Assembly (NCBI GenBank): GCA_937873715.1
Contig: CALMYJ010000037.1
Location: 1 to 34,002, forward strand
Reading direction: 5' to 3'
Origin: an uncultured Chitinophagaceae bacterium
Lineage (GTDB): Bacteria > Bacteroidota > Bacteroidia > Chitinophagales > Chitinophagaceae
Length of the DNA stretch: 34,002 bases
Shown: piece by piece, positions 1 through 9,698 of the stretch
Layout: every line of letters begins with the position of its first letter
How positions within the stretch are numbered: position 1 is the stretch's first letter
The notes under the pieces: generated by a model
The model's input: only the letters and a program-made list of their open reading frames with translations
The model's database searches: none
Told to the model about the DNA's origin: nothing
Translations under genes and position numbers: made by a program

Positions 1-3000
1 TCTTCTGTAACCAGTGGCTGCTACCCCCTTCATGTTCAATTTAGTGATGCCAGTATTGCTGCTGCCGATTCCATTGCGCAGTGGAACTGGGATTTTGGCG
101 ATGGTTTTTCATCCTCAGAAAAAAACCCGGCACATACTTATACCAGCGGAGGCAATTTTAATGTAACCCTCCAGGTAACTAACAGTAATGGTTGTGTTTC
201 TACATTAACCAAGTCATCGCTTATACAAATTAGTTCAGGTTCAAGTGCAGCCTTTAGCATCGGAAATGCTAAAGGCTGTGGCATACCCGCCAGTATAGAT
301 TTCCAAAATAATTCTACCGGTACAGGAGCCCTCAGCTATATTTGGTCGTTTGGTGATGGTGGCACATCTACCCTTGCAAACCCTACACATACTTATACAG
401 AGAAAGGCACTTATGATGTACAACTGATTGTAAAAACAAGCAATGGCTGCACTGACACATTGATGAAAAAAAATGGCATTACCGTAGGTACAGTACAGGC
501 CAATTTTACTGCAAAAGATTCGGCATGCGTTAGCACTTCAATCGCCTTTACCAATACCTCGGCGCCTAACCCGGGCTCTGTATTATGGAGCTTTGGCGAT
601 AACACTACTTCTGTAAGCCTTAACCCAACCAAAACATACAGCACCCCCGGTATATACACGGTAAAACTGGTGGCCAGTTTTGGCGCCTGTACAGATTCTG
701 TAACAAAAAACATACATGTACTGCCCCGGCCTGTTGTTGCTTTTACCGCTTCTGATACATCAAGCTGCAAAACGCCATTTACAGTTACCTATACCAATCA
801 AAGCACCGATGGGGCGATATACCGATGGACATTACCGGGAGCCTCCAACAGCAACCTGGAAAACCCAACTGTTACTTACAATAGTGCAGGCAGCTTTACT
901 GCGGCGCTACAGGTTACCAGCATATTTGGCTGCATCAATAGCATAACCAAAGCTAAATATATCAATATTGAAAGCCCCAAAGTTTTAATGCCGGGCCTGC
1001 CGGATAGTGGTTGTATTTCATTTACCAAAACCTTCAGGGACTCAGTAGTGAGCAGTGATCCGGTGAGCAGTTATTTATGGAATTTTGGAGATGGCACTAC
1101 TTCTACAGATAAAAATCCTACGCATACTTATACGGCAGCAGGCAATTATACCGTAAAACTTGTTATTACCACTGTTTCGGGCTGTACCGATTCAGCAGTG
1201 AGGAATAATGCTATCATTGCTACCGGCAAACCACAGGTGAGCTTTTCTGCCAACTTAACAAATACCTGTGCTAAAAACGAAATACAGTTTACTGACCAAA
1301 CAACCGGTGGTGCCACAAAATGGTTTTGGGATTTTGGTGACAAAACAACTTCCGCCATCAGGAATCCAAAGAAAATTTATGCTGATACAGGACATTTTGA
1401 TGTAAAACTAATTGTATGGAACAGGGGTTGTAAGGATAGTGTTACTTATCAAAAATATATTTACATAGCACCGCCTATTGCAAAATTCAGAACCCGGTAT
1501 AGCTGTACAAAACCATTTGAAAGAATATTTACTGATTTATCCATTGGTGCCAATGAATGGCACTGGGATTTTGGCGATGGCAATACCTCTACTGTTAGAA
1601 GCCCAACACATACTTACGCTGCGGCAGGCACATATAGTGTATCGCTGAGAGTGGTGAATCATAGCACTGGTTGCGACTTTACTGCAACACAACTGGTAAC
1701 AGTACTCAACACACAGGCAGTTTTTGAAGCTGAAGACACCATCATCTGTCGTGGCAACACCGTAAAATTCAATACAGGATTAAGCAGAAGTGAAATACGA
1801 TCTTTCAACTGGAACTTTGGTGATGGCAGCAGCAACCAGACATTAAGCAGTGTTTCGGCAAATTATACCTATAAAGAAAACGGTATGTACACCGTACGTT
1901 TACTGGTTACAGATTTATTAGGCTGTACCAGCGAACTGGTAAAACCAAATTATATTTCTGTAGGCGGGCCTTCGGCGGCTTTTGGCATAGCCACGCCGGG
2001 CTCGTGCAGGAATACCACTGTACTATTTACCGACAGTTCTGCCACTGACGAAAACCACCCGATAGTATCCTGGCAATGGAATTATGGGGATGGTAATTCA
2101 GCAACACTGGGCGCTGCGCCTTTTCAACACAGCTATAGTAATTCCGGCCTGTATACAATTAGCCTGAAAGTTACTGACAGCAATGGTTGCAGCGACAGCA
2201 CCACTCTTTCCACACCATTTGAAATAACTGAGCCAAAAGCTGATTTTAGTGTAACCGATACAGTAAGCTGCCCCGGCAAGCCCATACATTTTACCAATCA
2301 ATCATCTGGTAAATCACTGCAATACCTCTGGCATTTTGGTGATGGCGGCACGGCCACCGGCGAAAACCCGGAACATAGCTATAGCGCCAATGGTGATTAT
2401 ACCGTAAAACTCATTATCACTGATACTTACGGCTGTAAAGACTCGGTGATAAAAACACAGTATATACATATTGTATCACCTACTGCACAATTTAGCATTA
2501 GCGATTCATTCACCACCTGTCCGCCACTGCTGGTTCAGTTTACAAATAATTCAACAGGAGCCATCACCACCAGTTGGGATTTTGGCGATGATTCGTATTC
2601 CACCGCCATCAATCCATCTCACTTTTATACTTATCCCGGCAACTTTACAGCCAGGCTAACAGTTACGGGTGTAGGTGGCTGTACCGCTATTATGGAAAAA
2701 ACCATTGTAATACAAGGCCCAACCGGCTATTTTGAATACGAGCCGGTTAATGGCTGTAAACCGCTTACAGTAAACTTTGAAGCCCATAGCAACCATATTG
2801 TTACGTATATATGGGATTTTAACGATGGTACTATTATTACCACTGCCGATTCGATAGTATCGCATACCTATACTAACCCGGGCAGTTATGTTCCTAAAAT
2901 AATACTGGTAAATAATAATGGTTGCCAGGTACCGATTAAGGGCAAGGATACCATATTTGTAAATAATGTAATTACCGGCTTTAGCTTCGATAATAAAGCT

Positions 3001-4464
3001 TTGTGCGACTCAGGCTTTGTTACTTTCAATAACACCTCTGTAAGTAACACCACCATAGCCGGCTATGCATGGAATTTTGGAGATGGCGGAACCTCTACGG
3101 CGGTAAATCCAACACACCGCTACAACAGTACAGGCACCTATTTCCCATCTTTAATCACTACCACGGTGCAGGGATGTACTGATACGCTGCTGTCAACATC
3201 TCCTGTTAAAGTAGTAGCATCGCCAGCAATTGATATGACGGTTTCTGCCAATGGCTGTGTGCCGCTAACGGTAACGTACACCGGTATTGTTACCACACCG
3301 GATACCTCGGCCCTTAATTGGAACTGGACCTTTGGCAATGGCAACAATTCGGCCTTCCAAAATCCAAAAACACAATTGTATACCACTGCAGGAACCTACC
3401 CGGCTAACCTTACAGTTACTAACAGCAGCGGCTGTACCACTACCCTTACACAAAACACCGAAGCTTACCCTATACCCCATGTAGATGCAGGCAACACGGT
3501 GATACTTTGTGAAGGCAGCAGCATCACTTTAAATGCCACAGGTGCCGATACCTATGCCTGGACACCGGCTACAGGGCTCAACTGCAGCAACTGTGCCAGC
3601 CCTACCACATCTGTGGATTACGATATAGTATACCACGTTACCGGCACCACTATAAATGGCTGCAGTGCTACCGACTCTGTGCAGGTGCTGGTGAAACACC
3701 CGATAAGCATCAACTACAGCAACCCGGTAGAAATGTGTAAGGGCCAGTCAACACAACTTTCGGCCACAGGTGCCAACAGCTACGAATGGACGCCATCTGC
3801 AGGCTTAAGCAATGCTGCAATAGCCACACCTACTGCAAAACCCGACGTAACTACAAACTATCGTGTAGTGGGTACTGATGAGTTTGGCTGCTTTAAAGAC
3901 ACCGGCTTTGTGCTTATAACCGTAAACCCTGTACCCACTGTTGATGCCGGTAAGGATAAAACCATTAACGTAGGCGAAACCGTTGACCTGGTTCCCACCA
4001 TCTCATCAGACGTAACAGAAGTAATATGGACACCCACTTTTGACGGCTTCCGTAATATTTACCCGGGCATTACCGTAAGACCAACCGAAAACACGGAGTT
4101 TACCGTAGAAGTAGCCACCAACCGCGGCTGCCGTGCCAGGGATAAGATAACAGTGTTCGTTATCTGTAATGATGGTAATGTGTTTATACCAAATACTTTT
4201 TCACCCAATGGCGATGGTGCCAACGATATCTTTTATCCAAGGGGTAAGGGTTTGTTCAGGGTAAAATCGCTGAAAATATTTAACCGCTGGGGCGAAATGG
4301 TATTTGCGAAAAACGATTTTAATGCCAACGATCCTTCATCGGGATGGGATGGCACTTTCAAAGGCAAGAAACTTAACGAAGATGTATTTGTGTACGTGGT
4401 AGATATCATCTGCAGCAACAAAAGTATACTCACATTTAAAGGCAATGTAGCCCTGATACAATAA
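1..4464 (+). CDS. Giant PKD-repeat surface protein with T9SS type B C-terminus (5' partial)
   Basis: The frame is open from base 1, so the N-terminus and signal peptide lie outside the window; at least 1,487 residues are present. I count about 14 tandem PKD-like (Ig-fold) modules of roughly 75-90 residues, each marked by a W-x-F-G-D-G-like turn followed by NPTHTY and a G-x-Y-x-V-x-L strand; the fourth visible module (YRWTLPGA) and the WTFGNGN module are degenerate. Nearly every module carries two cysteines, suggesting one disulfide per repeat. Two further Ig-like modules (CEGSS..., CKGQS...) precede the final ~95 residues, which match the gliding-motility-associated C-terminal (type B T9SS) domain: NTFSPNGDGANDIF, IFNRWGEMVF and WDGTFKG. 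The expected role is a T9SS-secreted cell-surface adhesin. The ligand cannot be told. It ends at a bidirectional terminator facing pnp. Confidence 0.93.
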   Translation, partial: SSVTSGCYPLHVQFSDASIAAADSIAQWNWDFGDGFSSSEKNPAHTYTSGGNFNVTLQVTNSNGCVSTLTKSSLIQISSGSSAAFSIGNAKGCGIPASIDFQNNSTGTGALSYIWSFGDGGTSTLANPTHTYTEKGTYDVQLIVKTSNGCTDTLMKKNGITVGTVQANFTAKDSACVSTSIAFTNTSAPNPGSVLWSFGDNTTSVSLNPTKTYSTPGIYTVKLVASFGACTDSVTKNIHVLPRPVVAFTASDTSSCKTPFTVTYTNQSTDGAIYRWTLPGASNSNLENPTVTYNSAGSFTAALQVTSIFGCINSITKAKYINIESPKVLMPGLPDSGCISFTKTFRDSVVSSDPVSSYLWNFGDGTTSTDKNPTHTYTAAGNYTVKLVITTVSGCTDSAVRNNAIIATGKPQVSFSANLTNTCAKNEIQFTDQTTGGATKWFWDFGDKTTSAIRNPKKIYADTGHFDVKLIVWNRGCKDSVTYQKYIYIAPPIAKFRTRYSCTKPFERIFTDLSIGANEWHWDFGDGNTSTVRSPTHTYAAAGTYSVSLRVVNHSTGCDFTATQLVTVLNTQAVFEAEDTIICRGNTVKFNTGLSRSEIRSFNWNFGDGSSNQTLSSVSANYTYKENGMYTVRLLVTDLLGCTSELVKPNYISVGGPSAAFGIATPGSCRNTTVLFTDSSATDENHPIVSWQWNYGDGNSATLGAAPFQHSYSNSGLYTISLKVTDSNGCSDSTTLSTPFEITEPKADFSVTDTVSCPGKPIHFTNQSSGKSLQYLWHFGDGGTATGENPEHSYSANGDYTVKLIITDTYGCKDSVIKTQYIHIVSPTAQFSISDSFTTCPPLLVQFTNNSTGAITTSWDFGDDSYSTAINPSHFYTYPGNFTARLTVTGVGGCTAIMEKTIVIQGPTGYFEYEPVNGCKPLTVNFEAHSNHIVTYIWDFNDGTIITTADSIVSHTYTNPGSYVPKIILVNNNGCQVPIKGKDTIFVNNVITGFSFDNKALCDSGFVTFNNTSVSNTTIAGYAWNFGDGGTSTAVNPTHRYNSTGTYFPSLITTTVQGCTDTLLSTSPVKVVASPAIDMTVSANGCVPLTVTYTGIVTTPDTSALNWNWTFGNGNNSAFQNPKTQLYTTAGTYPANLTVTNSSGCTTTLTQNTEAYPIPHVDAGNTVILCEGSSITLNATGADTYAWTPATGLNCSNCASPTTSVDYDIVYHVTGTTINGCSATDSVQVLVKHPISINYSNPVEMCKGQSTQLSATGANSYEWTPSAGLSNAAIATPTAKPDVTTNYRVVGTDEFGCFKDTGFVLITVNPVPTVDAGKDKTINVGETVDLVPTISSDVTEVIWTPTFDGFRNIYPGITVRPTENTEFTVEVATNRGCRARDKITVFVICNDGNVFIPNTFSPNGDGANDIFYPRGKGLFRVKSLKIFNRWGEMVFAKNDFNANDPSSGWDGTFKGKKLNEDVFVYVVDIICSNKSILTFKGNVALIQ

Positions 4465-4489
4465 CGAAGCTTTGGTTTTTATTAATTAC

Positions 4490-4527
4490 AAAAAAGAGCC
4501 GGTCAAGATGTTGACCGGCTTCTTTTT
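4490..4527. terminator. Bidirectional intrinsic terminator between the PKD adhesin and pnp
   Basis: An 11-bp stem (GAGCCGGTCAA, 4496-4506, with its partner at 4511-4521, one G-U pair) closes a GATG loop. It is flanked by A6 on the left and T5 on the right, so it can act on both strands. It lies in the 94-bp gap between two convergent genes. Confidence 0.85.
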
Positions 4528-4558
4528 ATATAAAAAATTAAAGTAAATAGAAGAATGA

Positions 4559-6736
4559 TTACTCTGCCTGCGGATTTTCTTCACGCCTTGGGCGGTGCTC
4601 GCCACGGGGCTGTTGCGGCTGGCCTTCAGGTTTTGGCATCAGCACTTTACGGCTCAGCTTGAACTTGCCGGTACGCTGATCCACATCCAGCAATTTCACT
4701 TTCACTTTATCGCCTTCTTTAAATATACCTTCCATAGTTTCAAGGCGCTTCCAGCTTATTTCGCTGATATGCAGCAGGCCTTCTTTTTTGGGGAGGAATT
4801 CAACAAAGGCGCCAAACTCCTTAATACTTTTCACAGTGCCTTCGTAAGTTTCGCCAACCTGTGGTACGGCTGTTAAGCCTTTTACCCAGTTCACTGCTTT
4901 TTCGAGGCTTTCTTTATTGGTAGAGAAGATGCTTACTTCGCCTGCATCATTTACCTCTTCTATATTGATGGTAGTACCGGTTTCACGCTGTATTTCCTGT
5001 ATCACTTTACCACCGGGGCCTATCACTGCACCGATATATTCTTTATCAATAATCAGCTTGGCCATACGTGGTGCATGTGGTTTTAAATCGCCCCTGTATG
5101 ATGGCATACATTCATACATGGCATCCAGTATATGCAGGCGGCCCTGGCGTGCCTGTTCTAAAGCCTGGCGCATAATGTCCATGCTCAGGCCATCCACTTT
5201 AATATCCATTTGTACACCGCAAATACCTTCACGGGTGCCGGTAACTTTAAAGTCCATATCACCCAGGTGATCTTCGTCACCAAGTATATCTGTAAGTACA
5301 GCAAATTTGCCTTCTTTTGTAATAAGCCCCATTGCTACACCACTTACATGCTTTGAGATGGGTACCCCGGCATCCATTAAGGCCAGCGAACCGGCACAAA
5401 CAGTAGCCATAGAAGATGAACCGTTAGACTCAAGGATATCACTAACCACCCTTACGGTGTAAGGATATTCACGGCCGGGCATCATTTGCTTTAAGGAACG
5501 CATGGCCAGGTTGCCATGCCCTACTTCCCTGCGGCCTACGCCACGCATCATTTTTACCTCACCAGTTGAAAACGGGGGAAAATTATAGTGCAGTATAAAC
5601 TTGGTATAATCAGATTTGTGGGCACTTTCTACCAGCAGTTCATCTAATGGAGTACCAAAAGTTACCGTAGTAAGCGATTGGGTTTCGCCACGGGTAAATA
5701 AAGATGAGCCGTGCGGCGTGGGCAGTATATCGGTTTCCATACTAAGGCTACGGATATCCGTGGTGCTGCGTCCATCAAGGCGGCGTCCCTGGTTTAAAAT
5801 CATATCTCTTACCACATGGTACTGCAACTCGCCATAATAATGGCCAATCAGTTTTTTATCTTCATCCGGCAATTCTTCGCCGAGGTGTACCACCAGTTCG
5901 TCTTTTAATTTTGTAAATGCATCACTGCGTTCGTGCTTGCTGGAGCCCGACATGGCAATAGCATGCATTTTATCTTTTGCAAAAGCAATAATCTTCTCGT
6001 TCAGTTCCTCATTGCGATAGGGTTTGGTGTATTCCCTTTTGCTGGTAATACCCAGTTTTGCCCTTAATTCGGCCTGCGCCTTAATTTGTATGCGGATAGC
6101 TTCATGAGCCAGTTCAATCGCTTTAATTAAATCTTCCTCCTGGCACTCTTTGGCTTCACCTTCTACCATCATGATATTTTTTTCGGTAGCGGCTATTATA
6201 AATTCAAGATCGGCGGCTTCTAACTGGGCACGGGTGGGATTGATGATGAACTCACCGTCTTTCCTGGCAATGCGTACTTCGGATATAATTTCCTGGATGG
6301 GAATGTCTGATACTGCGAGGGCGGCCGATGCAGCAAGGCAGGCCATTGCATCGGGTAATACTTCATTATCGCTCGAAACAAGATAGATGAGTACCTGCAC
6401 ATCGCAGAAATAATCTTCTGGAAACAGGGGCCTCAATGCCCTGTCTACCAGGCGGCTGGTTAATATTTCATAATCATTCAACCTGGCTTCTCTTTTGAAG
6501 AACGAGCCGGGTATACGACCTGCAGAAGCAAATTTTTCCTGGTAATCCACAGATAAAGGGAAGAAGGACTGGCCTTCTTTTGGTTCTTTATTGGCCACCA
6601 CTGTGGCTAATAATATACAGTTGCCCTGACGAACGGTTACTGAACCGTCGGCCTGGCGGGCAAGTTTTCCAGTTTCGATGGTAACCATGCGGTTGCCACC
6701 AATATCAAATGTTACTGATTGTACGTTGGAGTTCAT
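4559..6736 (-). CDS. pnp: Polyribonucleotide nucleotidyltransferase (PNPase)
   Basis: This is a 725-residue protein, the usual length for bacterial PNPase, a trimeric phosphorolytic 3'-5' exoribonuclease of the RNA degradation machinery. Visible in order are the first RNase PH-like domain (about 1-230), a helical linker, the second RNase PH domain (about 320-545, with the GRRLDGR segment just before it), a KH domain with GPGGKVIQEIQ near 565, and an S1 domain starting at GETYEGTVKSIKEFGAFVEF near 625. It ends in a basic, Pro/Gln/Arg-rich tail. The ATG start is followed at once by the typical VTFDIGG-RMVTIETGKLARQADG N-terminus. It lies 127 bp downstream of rpsO on the same strand, the arrangement conserved in many bacteria, with a hairpin between the two genes that may be regulatory. 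Confidence 0.97.
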   Translation of the reverse strand: MNSNVQSVTFDIGGNRMVTIETGKLARQADGSVTVRQGNCILLATVVANKEPKEGQSFFPLSVDYQEKFASAGRIPGSFFKREARLNDYEILTSRLVDRALRPLFPEDYFCDVQVLIYLVSSDNEVLPDAMACLAASAALAVSDIPIQEIISEVRIARKDGEFIINPTRAQLEAADLEFIIAATEKNIMMVEGEAKECQEEDLIKAIELAHEAIRIQIKAQAELRAKLGITSKREYTKPYRNEELNEKIIAFAKDKMHAIAMSGSSKHERSDAFTKLKDELVVHLGEELPDEDKKLIGHYYGELQYHVVRDMILNQGRRLDGRSTTDIRSLSMETDILPTPHGSSLFTRGETQSLTTVTFGTPLDELLVESAHKSDYTKFILHYNFPPFSTGEVKMMRGVGRREVGHGNLAMRSLKQMMPGREYPYTVRVVSDILESNGSSSMATVCAGSLALMDAGVPISKHVSGVAMGLITKEGKFAVLTDILGDEDHLGDMDFKVTGTREGICGVQMDIKVDGLSMDIMRQALEQARQGRLHILDAMYECMPSYRGDLKPHAPRMAKLIIDKEYIGAVIGPGGKVIQEIQRETGTTINIEEVNDAGEVSIFSTNKESLEKAVNWVKGLTAVPQVGETYEGTVKSIKEFGAFVEFLPKKEGLLHISEISWKRLETMEGIFKEGDKVKVKLLDVDQRTGKFKLSRKVLMPKPEGQPQQPRGEHRPRREENPQAE

Positions 6737-6805
6737 GTTGTAGTTGTGTTAGCATTAAGAATAGGGCAATCGCAAGTGAAGTTGCGCATGGCAGCATAAA
6801 TGCAA

Positions 6806-6840
6806 TAATTCCCAACTGTGCTAAAAATAGTTGGGAATTA
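6806..6840 (-). promoter_or_regulatory. Perfect 12-bp hairpin in the rpsO-pnp intergenic region
   Basis: The arms TAATTCCCAACT (6806-6817) and AGTTGGGAATTA (6829-6840) are perfectly complementary with an 11-nt loop. On the transcribed (minus) strand the stem is followed by TTGCATTTATG and has no uridine run, so it does not look like an ordinary terminator. In E. coli the pnp leader between rpsO and pnp forms a stem-loop that RNase III cuts for PNPase autoregulation. The position here is equivalent, but function is inference. Confidence 0.55.
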
Positions 6841-6863
6841 GTTTATCTGTGCATGTTGTTTAC

Positions 6864-7136
6864 TTATTTACGCAAACCTAATTTTTCAATCAGCGCCCTG
6901 TAGCCTGAAAGATTGTGTTTGCTGAGGTAGCTGAGGAGGCGTTTACGCTGGCCCACCATTTTCATCAATCCCCGTTGTGTAGAAAAGTCTTTTTTGTTTG
7001 ACTTCAAATGCTCAGAAATGTGGTTGATACGCACTGTAAGCAGTGCAATTTGACCCTCGATTGACCCTGAATTAGTTGCTTTACCACCAAAATCAGTGAA
7101 AATCTTCGCTCTTTTTTCAATTGTTAAATAAGGCAT
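6864..7136 (-). CDS. rpsO: 30S ribosomal protein S15
   Basis: The 90-residue product matches S15 in length (usually 89) and sequence: GSIEGQIALLTVRINHISEHL, the basic DFSTQRGLMKMVGQRKRLLSYL helix and the final YRALIEKLGLRK. S15 binds 16S rRNA and nucleates assembly of the small-subunit platform. The ATG gives the typical N-terminus MPYLTIEKRAKIF. It is first in the rpsO-pnp pair. A promoter-like TACTTTCG lies about 50 bp upstream. A leader of about 45 nt leaves room for the S15 autoregulation known in other bacteria, but I do not recognise the structure. Confidence 0.97.
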   Translation of the reverse strand: MPYLTIEKRAKIFTDFGGKATNSGSIEGQIALLTVRINHISEHLKSNKKDFSTQRGLMKMVGQRKRLLSYLSKHNLSGYRALIEKLGLRK

Positions 7137-7187
7137 CTCTCTTGTTTTAATAACTTCTTTTATTAATTGCTTTTTTTATTTCGGTTG

Positions 7188-7195
7188 CGAAAGTA
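7188..7195 (-). promoter_or_regulatory. Candidate -7 promoter element of rpsO
   Basis: Read on the minus strand this is TACTTTCG, one base away from the Bacteroidota -7 consensus TAnnTTTG. It is 51 bp upstream of the rpsO ATG and followed by C, as is common. No convincing -33 TTTG is seen. Confidence 0.4.
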
Positions 7196-7419
7196 GAGAA
7201 AATTATTGAAATATATGCCACCATGGTGCTGTTTTACCCAAAAAAACAGGGCAAAAAAGGGCGTGAAGGGCTTTGCTCACAGTGCATCTTTTTACTTTTA
7301 CCCATTTGCCTTTGAAGTGCCAGTTAGCTTAAGTTGCTGTTTTTTGAATAAAAAACCCGGCTATTTAGAGGCGGCGTATTTTTTATCAGCCATATTTGCA
7401 ATGCCCTTAATTTGCTTCA

Positions 7420-8508
7420 ATGACCATTTATTGTACTGTTACCAACGACCTTGTATACGACCAGCGCATGCAGCGCATTTGCAGTTCGCTGGCTACAGCC
7501 GGGCACCAGGTGGTACTTATTGGCCGGAAAATGAAACAATCAATACCGCTTACTGCCCAGCCTTTTCATCAAAAGCGGCTGGGCTGTTTTTTTCAAAAGG
7601 GGAAATTGTTTTATGCGGAATACAATATCCGCCTGTTTATTTTCCTGCTTTTTAAAAAAATGGATTGTATTTGTGCGATTGACCTGGATACCATTTTACC
7701 CTGCCTGTTTATTTCCCGGCTTAAACGCATTAAAAGGGTGTACGATGCTCATGAGTTATTTTGCGAAATGAAGGAAATTGTAACCAGGCCTGCTATACAA
7801 CGGTTTTGGAAAATGATTGAGCGCTATAGCGTGCCAAAGTTCAGGTACGGCTATACCGTGAATGAGCCCATTGCTGCCGAATTTGAAAAAATGTACGGGG
7901 TTCAATACGCCGTAATCAGGAATGTGCCGGTACTAATGCCTGCCGAACCTGTTACTGCAACAGAAAAATTTATCCTGTACCAGGGTGCAGTGAATGAAGG
8001 CCGATGCTTTGAAACACTTATACCAGCCATGCAATGGGTGCCTTGCCGGTTAATTATTTGCGGCGATGGCAACTTTATGGCACAGGCAATTACACTGGTG
8101 CAACAATACCAACTTGAAGAAAAAGTAATTTTCAGGGGACAGCTATCCCCTGCCGCACTCAGGCAAATTACTCAACAAGCCTATATTGGTATTAACCTGG
8201 TAGAATCTACAGGCAAAAGCAATTACCTTTCGCTTGCCAATAAATTTTTTGATTATATCCATGCAGGCGTACCGCAACTTACTATGGATTACCCGGCCTA
8301 TGCCAGCATCAACAGAACTTACGAAGTTGCGCTACTTATTACCGATATAAGTGCCGAAAATATTGCCAGGCAGTTGAACAATTTACTCCGTAACGAAGTT
8401 GTATATTCAACGCTGCGGCAAAACTGTGTGGCAGCAAGGGAGATATACAACTGGCAACAGGAAGAAAAGCTTTTACTAAACCTGTACAAGCAAATAGAAC
8501 ACAGGTAA
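7420..8508 (+). CDS. GT4-like glycosyltransferase
   Basis: The 362-residue protein looks like a GT-B fold glycosyltransferase. The N-terminal half opens MTIYCTVTNDLVYDQRMQRI and contains VVLIGRKMK and a YDAHELFCEM segment typical of family 4/1 sugar transferases. The C-terminal half has FILYQGAVNEGRCFETLI, LIICGDGN and an acceptor/nucleotide-site region NKFFDYIHAGVPQLTMDYP. It has no signal peptide or obvious membrane segment, so it is expected to act on the cytoplasmic face of the membrane on a lipid-linked or surface-glycan precursor. The chosen ATG gives the expected N-terminus; TTAATTTG at 7407-7414 and CATATTTG at 7391-7398 resemble -7 elements close to the start. It is followed after 33 bp by a second glycosyltransferase, probably in one operon. 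Donor and acceptor are unknown. Confidence 0.85.
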   Translation: MTIYCTVTNDLVYDQRMQRICSSLATAGHQVVLIGRKMKQSIPLTAQPFHQKRLGCFFQKGKLFYAEYNIRLFIFLLFKKMDCICAIDLDTILPCLFISRLKRIKRVYDAHELFCEMKEIVTRPAIQRFWKMIERYSVPKFRYGYTVNEPIAAEFEKMYGVQYAVIRNVPVLMPAEPVTATEKFILYQGAVNEGRCFETLIPAMQWVPCRLIICGDGNFMAQAITLVQQYQLEEKVIFRGQLSPAALRQITQQAYIGINLVESTGKSNYLSLANKFFDYIHAGVPQLTMDYPAYASINRTYEVALLITDISAENIARQLNNLLRNEVVYSTLRQNCVAAREIYNWQQEEKLLLNLYKQIEHR

Positions 8509-8541
8509 AAGCAATGGCGATGCAAATTTTAAATATCCACT

Positions 8542-9672
8542 ATGATGAATAAACGGGTACTGCATATAATTACGCATGATGTACCCTGGCCTGCCGATTT
8601 TGGTGGTGTAATTGATTTATTTTACAAAATAAAAGCATTGCACCATGCAGGGGTACAGGTACACCTGCATGCATTTGTACACAGGCGCCCACCACAAAAC
8701 GAACTGAATAAATATTGTGCTTCGGTAAACTACTACCCCCGAAAAAAAATCACCGGCATTTCGTTGCGTACACCCTACATCGTTAGTTCCCGGAAAAACA
8801 CAGCATTACTCAGGCGGCTGCAGCAAGACAATTATCCCATATTAGCCGAAGGTATACACAGCAGCTACTGGCTGCAGGCTGGCAGGCTGCAAAACAGGAT
8901 AGTGCTGCTCCGGTTATACAATGCAGAGTTTGAATATTACCACAAGCTGGCCTTGCATGAAACAAACAAATTAAAGCAACTTTATTTCAGCTTCGAAAGC
9001 AGGCTCCTAAAAAAGTACGAACAGCAATTAGCACAAAAAGTTAAGATTGCTGCCCTTAGCAGTAATGATGTACTGCTTTACCAGCGGCAACTGCATGCCA
9101 AAGATATTTTTCACCTGCCGGTTTTTATCCCTTATACCGATGCAATGGGTAGCGAAGGTTGTGGATGCTACTGCCTTTACCACGGTAATTTATCGGTTAA
9201 CGAAAATGAAGCCGTAGCCATTTGGCTACTGCAGGAAGTGTTTAGCAAACTGCCGGTGCCATTTGTGATTGCCGGCAAAAATCCATCAGCAAAGCTGGAA
9301 GCGCTGGTGCACCAGTACGAACGCTCCTGCCTGGTAGCCAACCCAAGCGATAAAGAACTGCACGACCTTATTGTAAAAGCCCAGGTAAATGTGCTGCCCT
9401 CTTTTAACAATACCGGTGTTAAACTTAAATTACTTAATGCCCTTTTTAATGGAAGGCACTGTTTAGTAAACAAGGCCGGCGTAACTGGTTCCGGCCTTGA
9501 TACCATTTGCACTATTATAGACGATAATGCAGCGGCCTTCATTACGGCTATCAGCTACCTTTATACCATTCCTTACACGGATCAAATGAATGAACAACGC
9601 AACAGTGTTTTAAAAAATCTATACAACAATAAAAAAAACACGGATAAATTAATAGAAATCTTCTGGTCCTAA
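8542..9672 (+). CDS. Glycosyltransferase family protein (GT-B like)
   Basis: This 376-residue protein begins MMNKRVLHIITHDVPWPADFGGVID, the usual opening of GT-B glycosyltransferases that work on a diphospho-sugar donor (GxGG-type loop after a first Rossmann strand). Later segments include LYHGNLSVNENEAVAIWLL, PFVIAGKNPS, CLVANPSDKELHDLI and NVLPSFNNTGVKLKLLNALFNGRHCLVN, which matches the C-terminal Rossmann domain with a variant donor site. The first or second Met could be the start. It follows the 7420-8508 glycosyltransferase by 33 bp and converges with the lipoprotein gene at 9699, 26 bp away. It is probably a partner enzyme in the same surface-glycan step set. The substrate is not evident from sequence. 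Confidence 0.78.
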   Translation: MMNKRVLHIITHDVPWPADFGGVIDLFYKIKALHHAGVQVHLHAFVHRRPPQNELNKYCASVNYYPRKKITGISLRTPYIVSSRKNTALLRRLQQDNYPILAEGIHSSYWLQAGRLQNRIVLLRLYNAEFEYYHKLALHETNKLKQLYFSFESRLLKKYEQQLAQKVKIAALSSNDVLLYQRQLHAKDIFHLPVFIPYTDAMGSEGCGCYCLYHGNLSVNENEAVAIWLLQEVFSKLPVPFVIAGKNPSAKLEALVHQYERSCLVANPSDKELHDLIVKAQVNVLPSFNNTGVKLKLLNALFNGRHCLVNKAGVTGSGLDTICTIIDDNAAAFITAISYLYTIPYTDQMNEQRNSVLKNLYNNKKNTDKLIEIFWS

Positions 9673-9698
9673 AAAATGCACTGGTTGATTATGCCTGC

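Noticed and set aside
1..3500. CRISPR array or DNA tandem repeat
   Set aside because: The periodicity is at the protein level (PKD modules); the DNA copies are diverged and there are no short identical direct repeats with unique spacers.
7206..7655. 149-residue plus-strand frame overlapping the start of the first glycosyltransferase
   Set aside because: The overlapping frame at 7420-8508 has clear glycosyltransferase content; this one has no recognisable domain.
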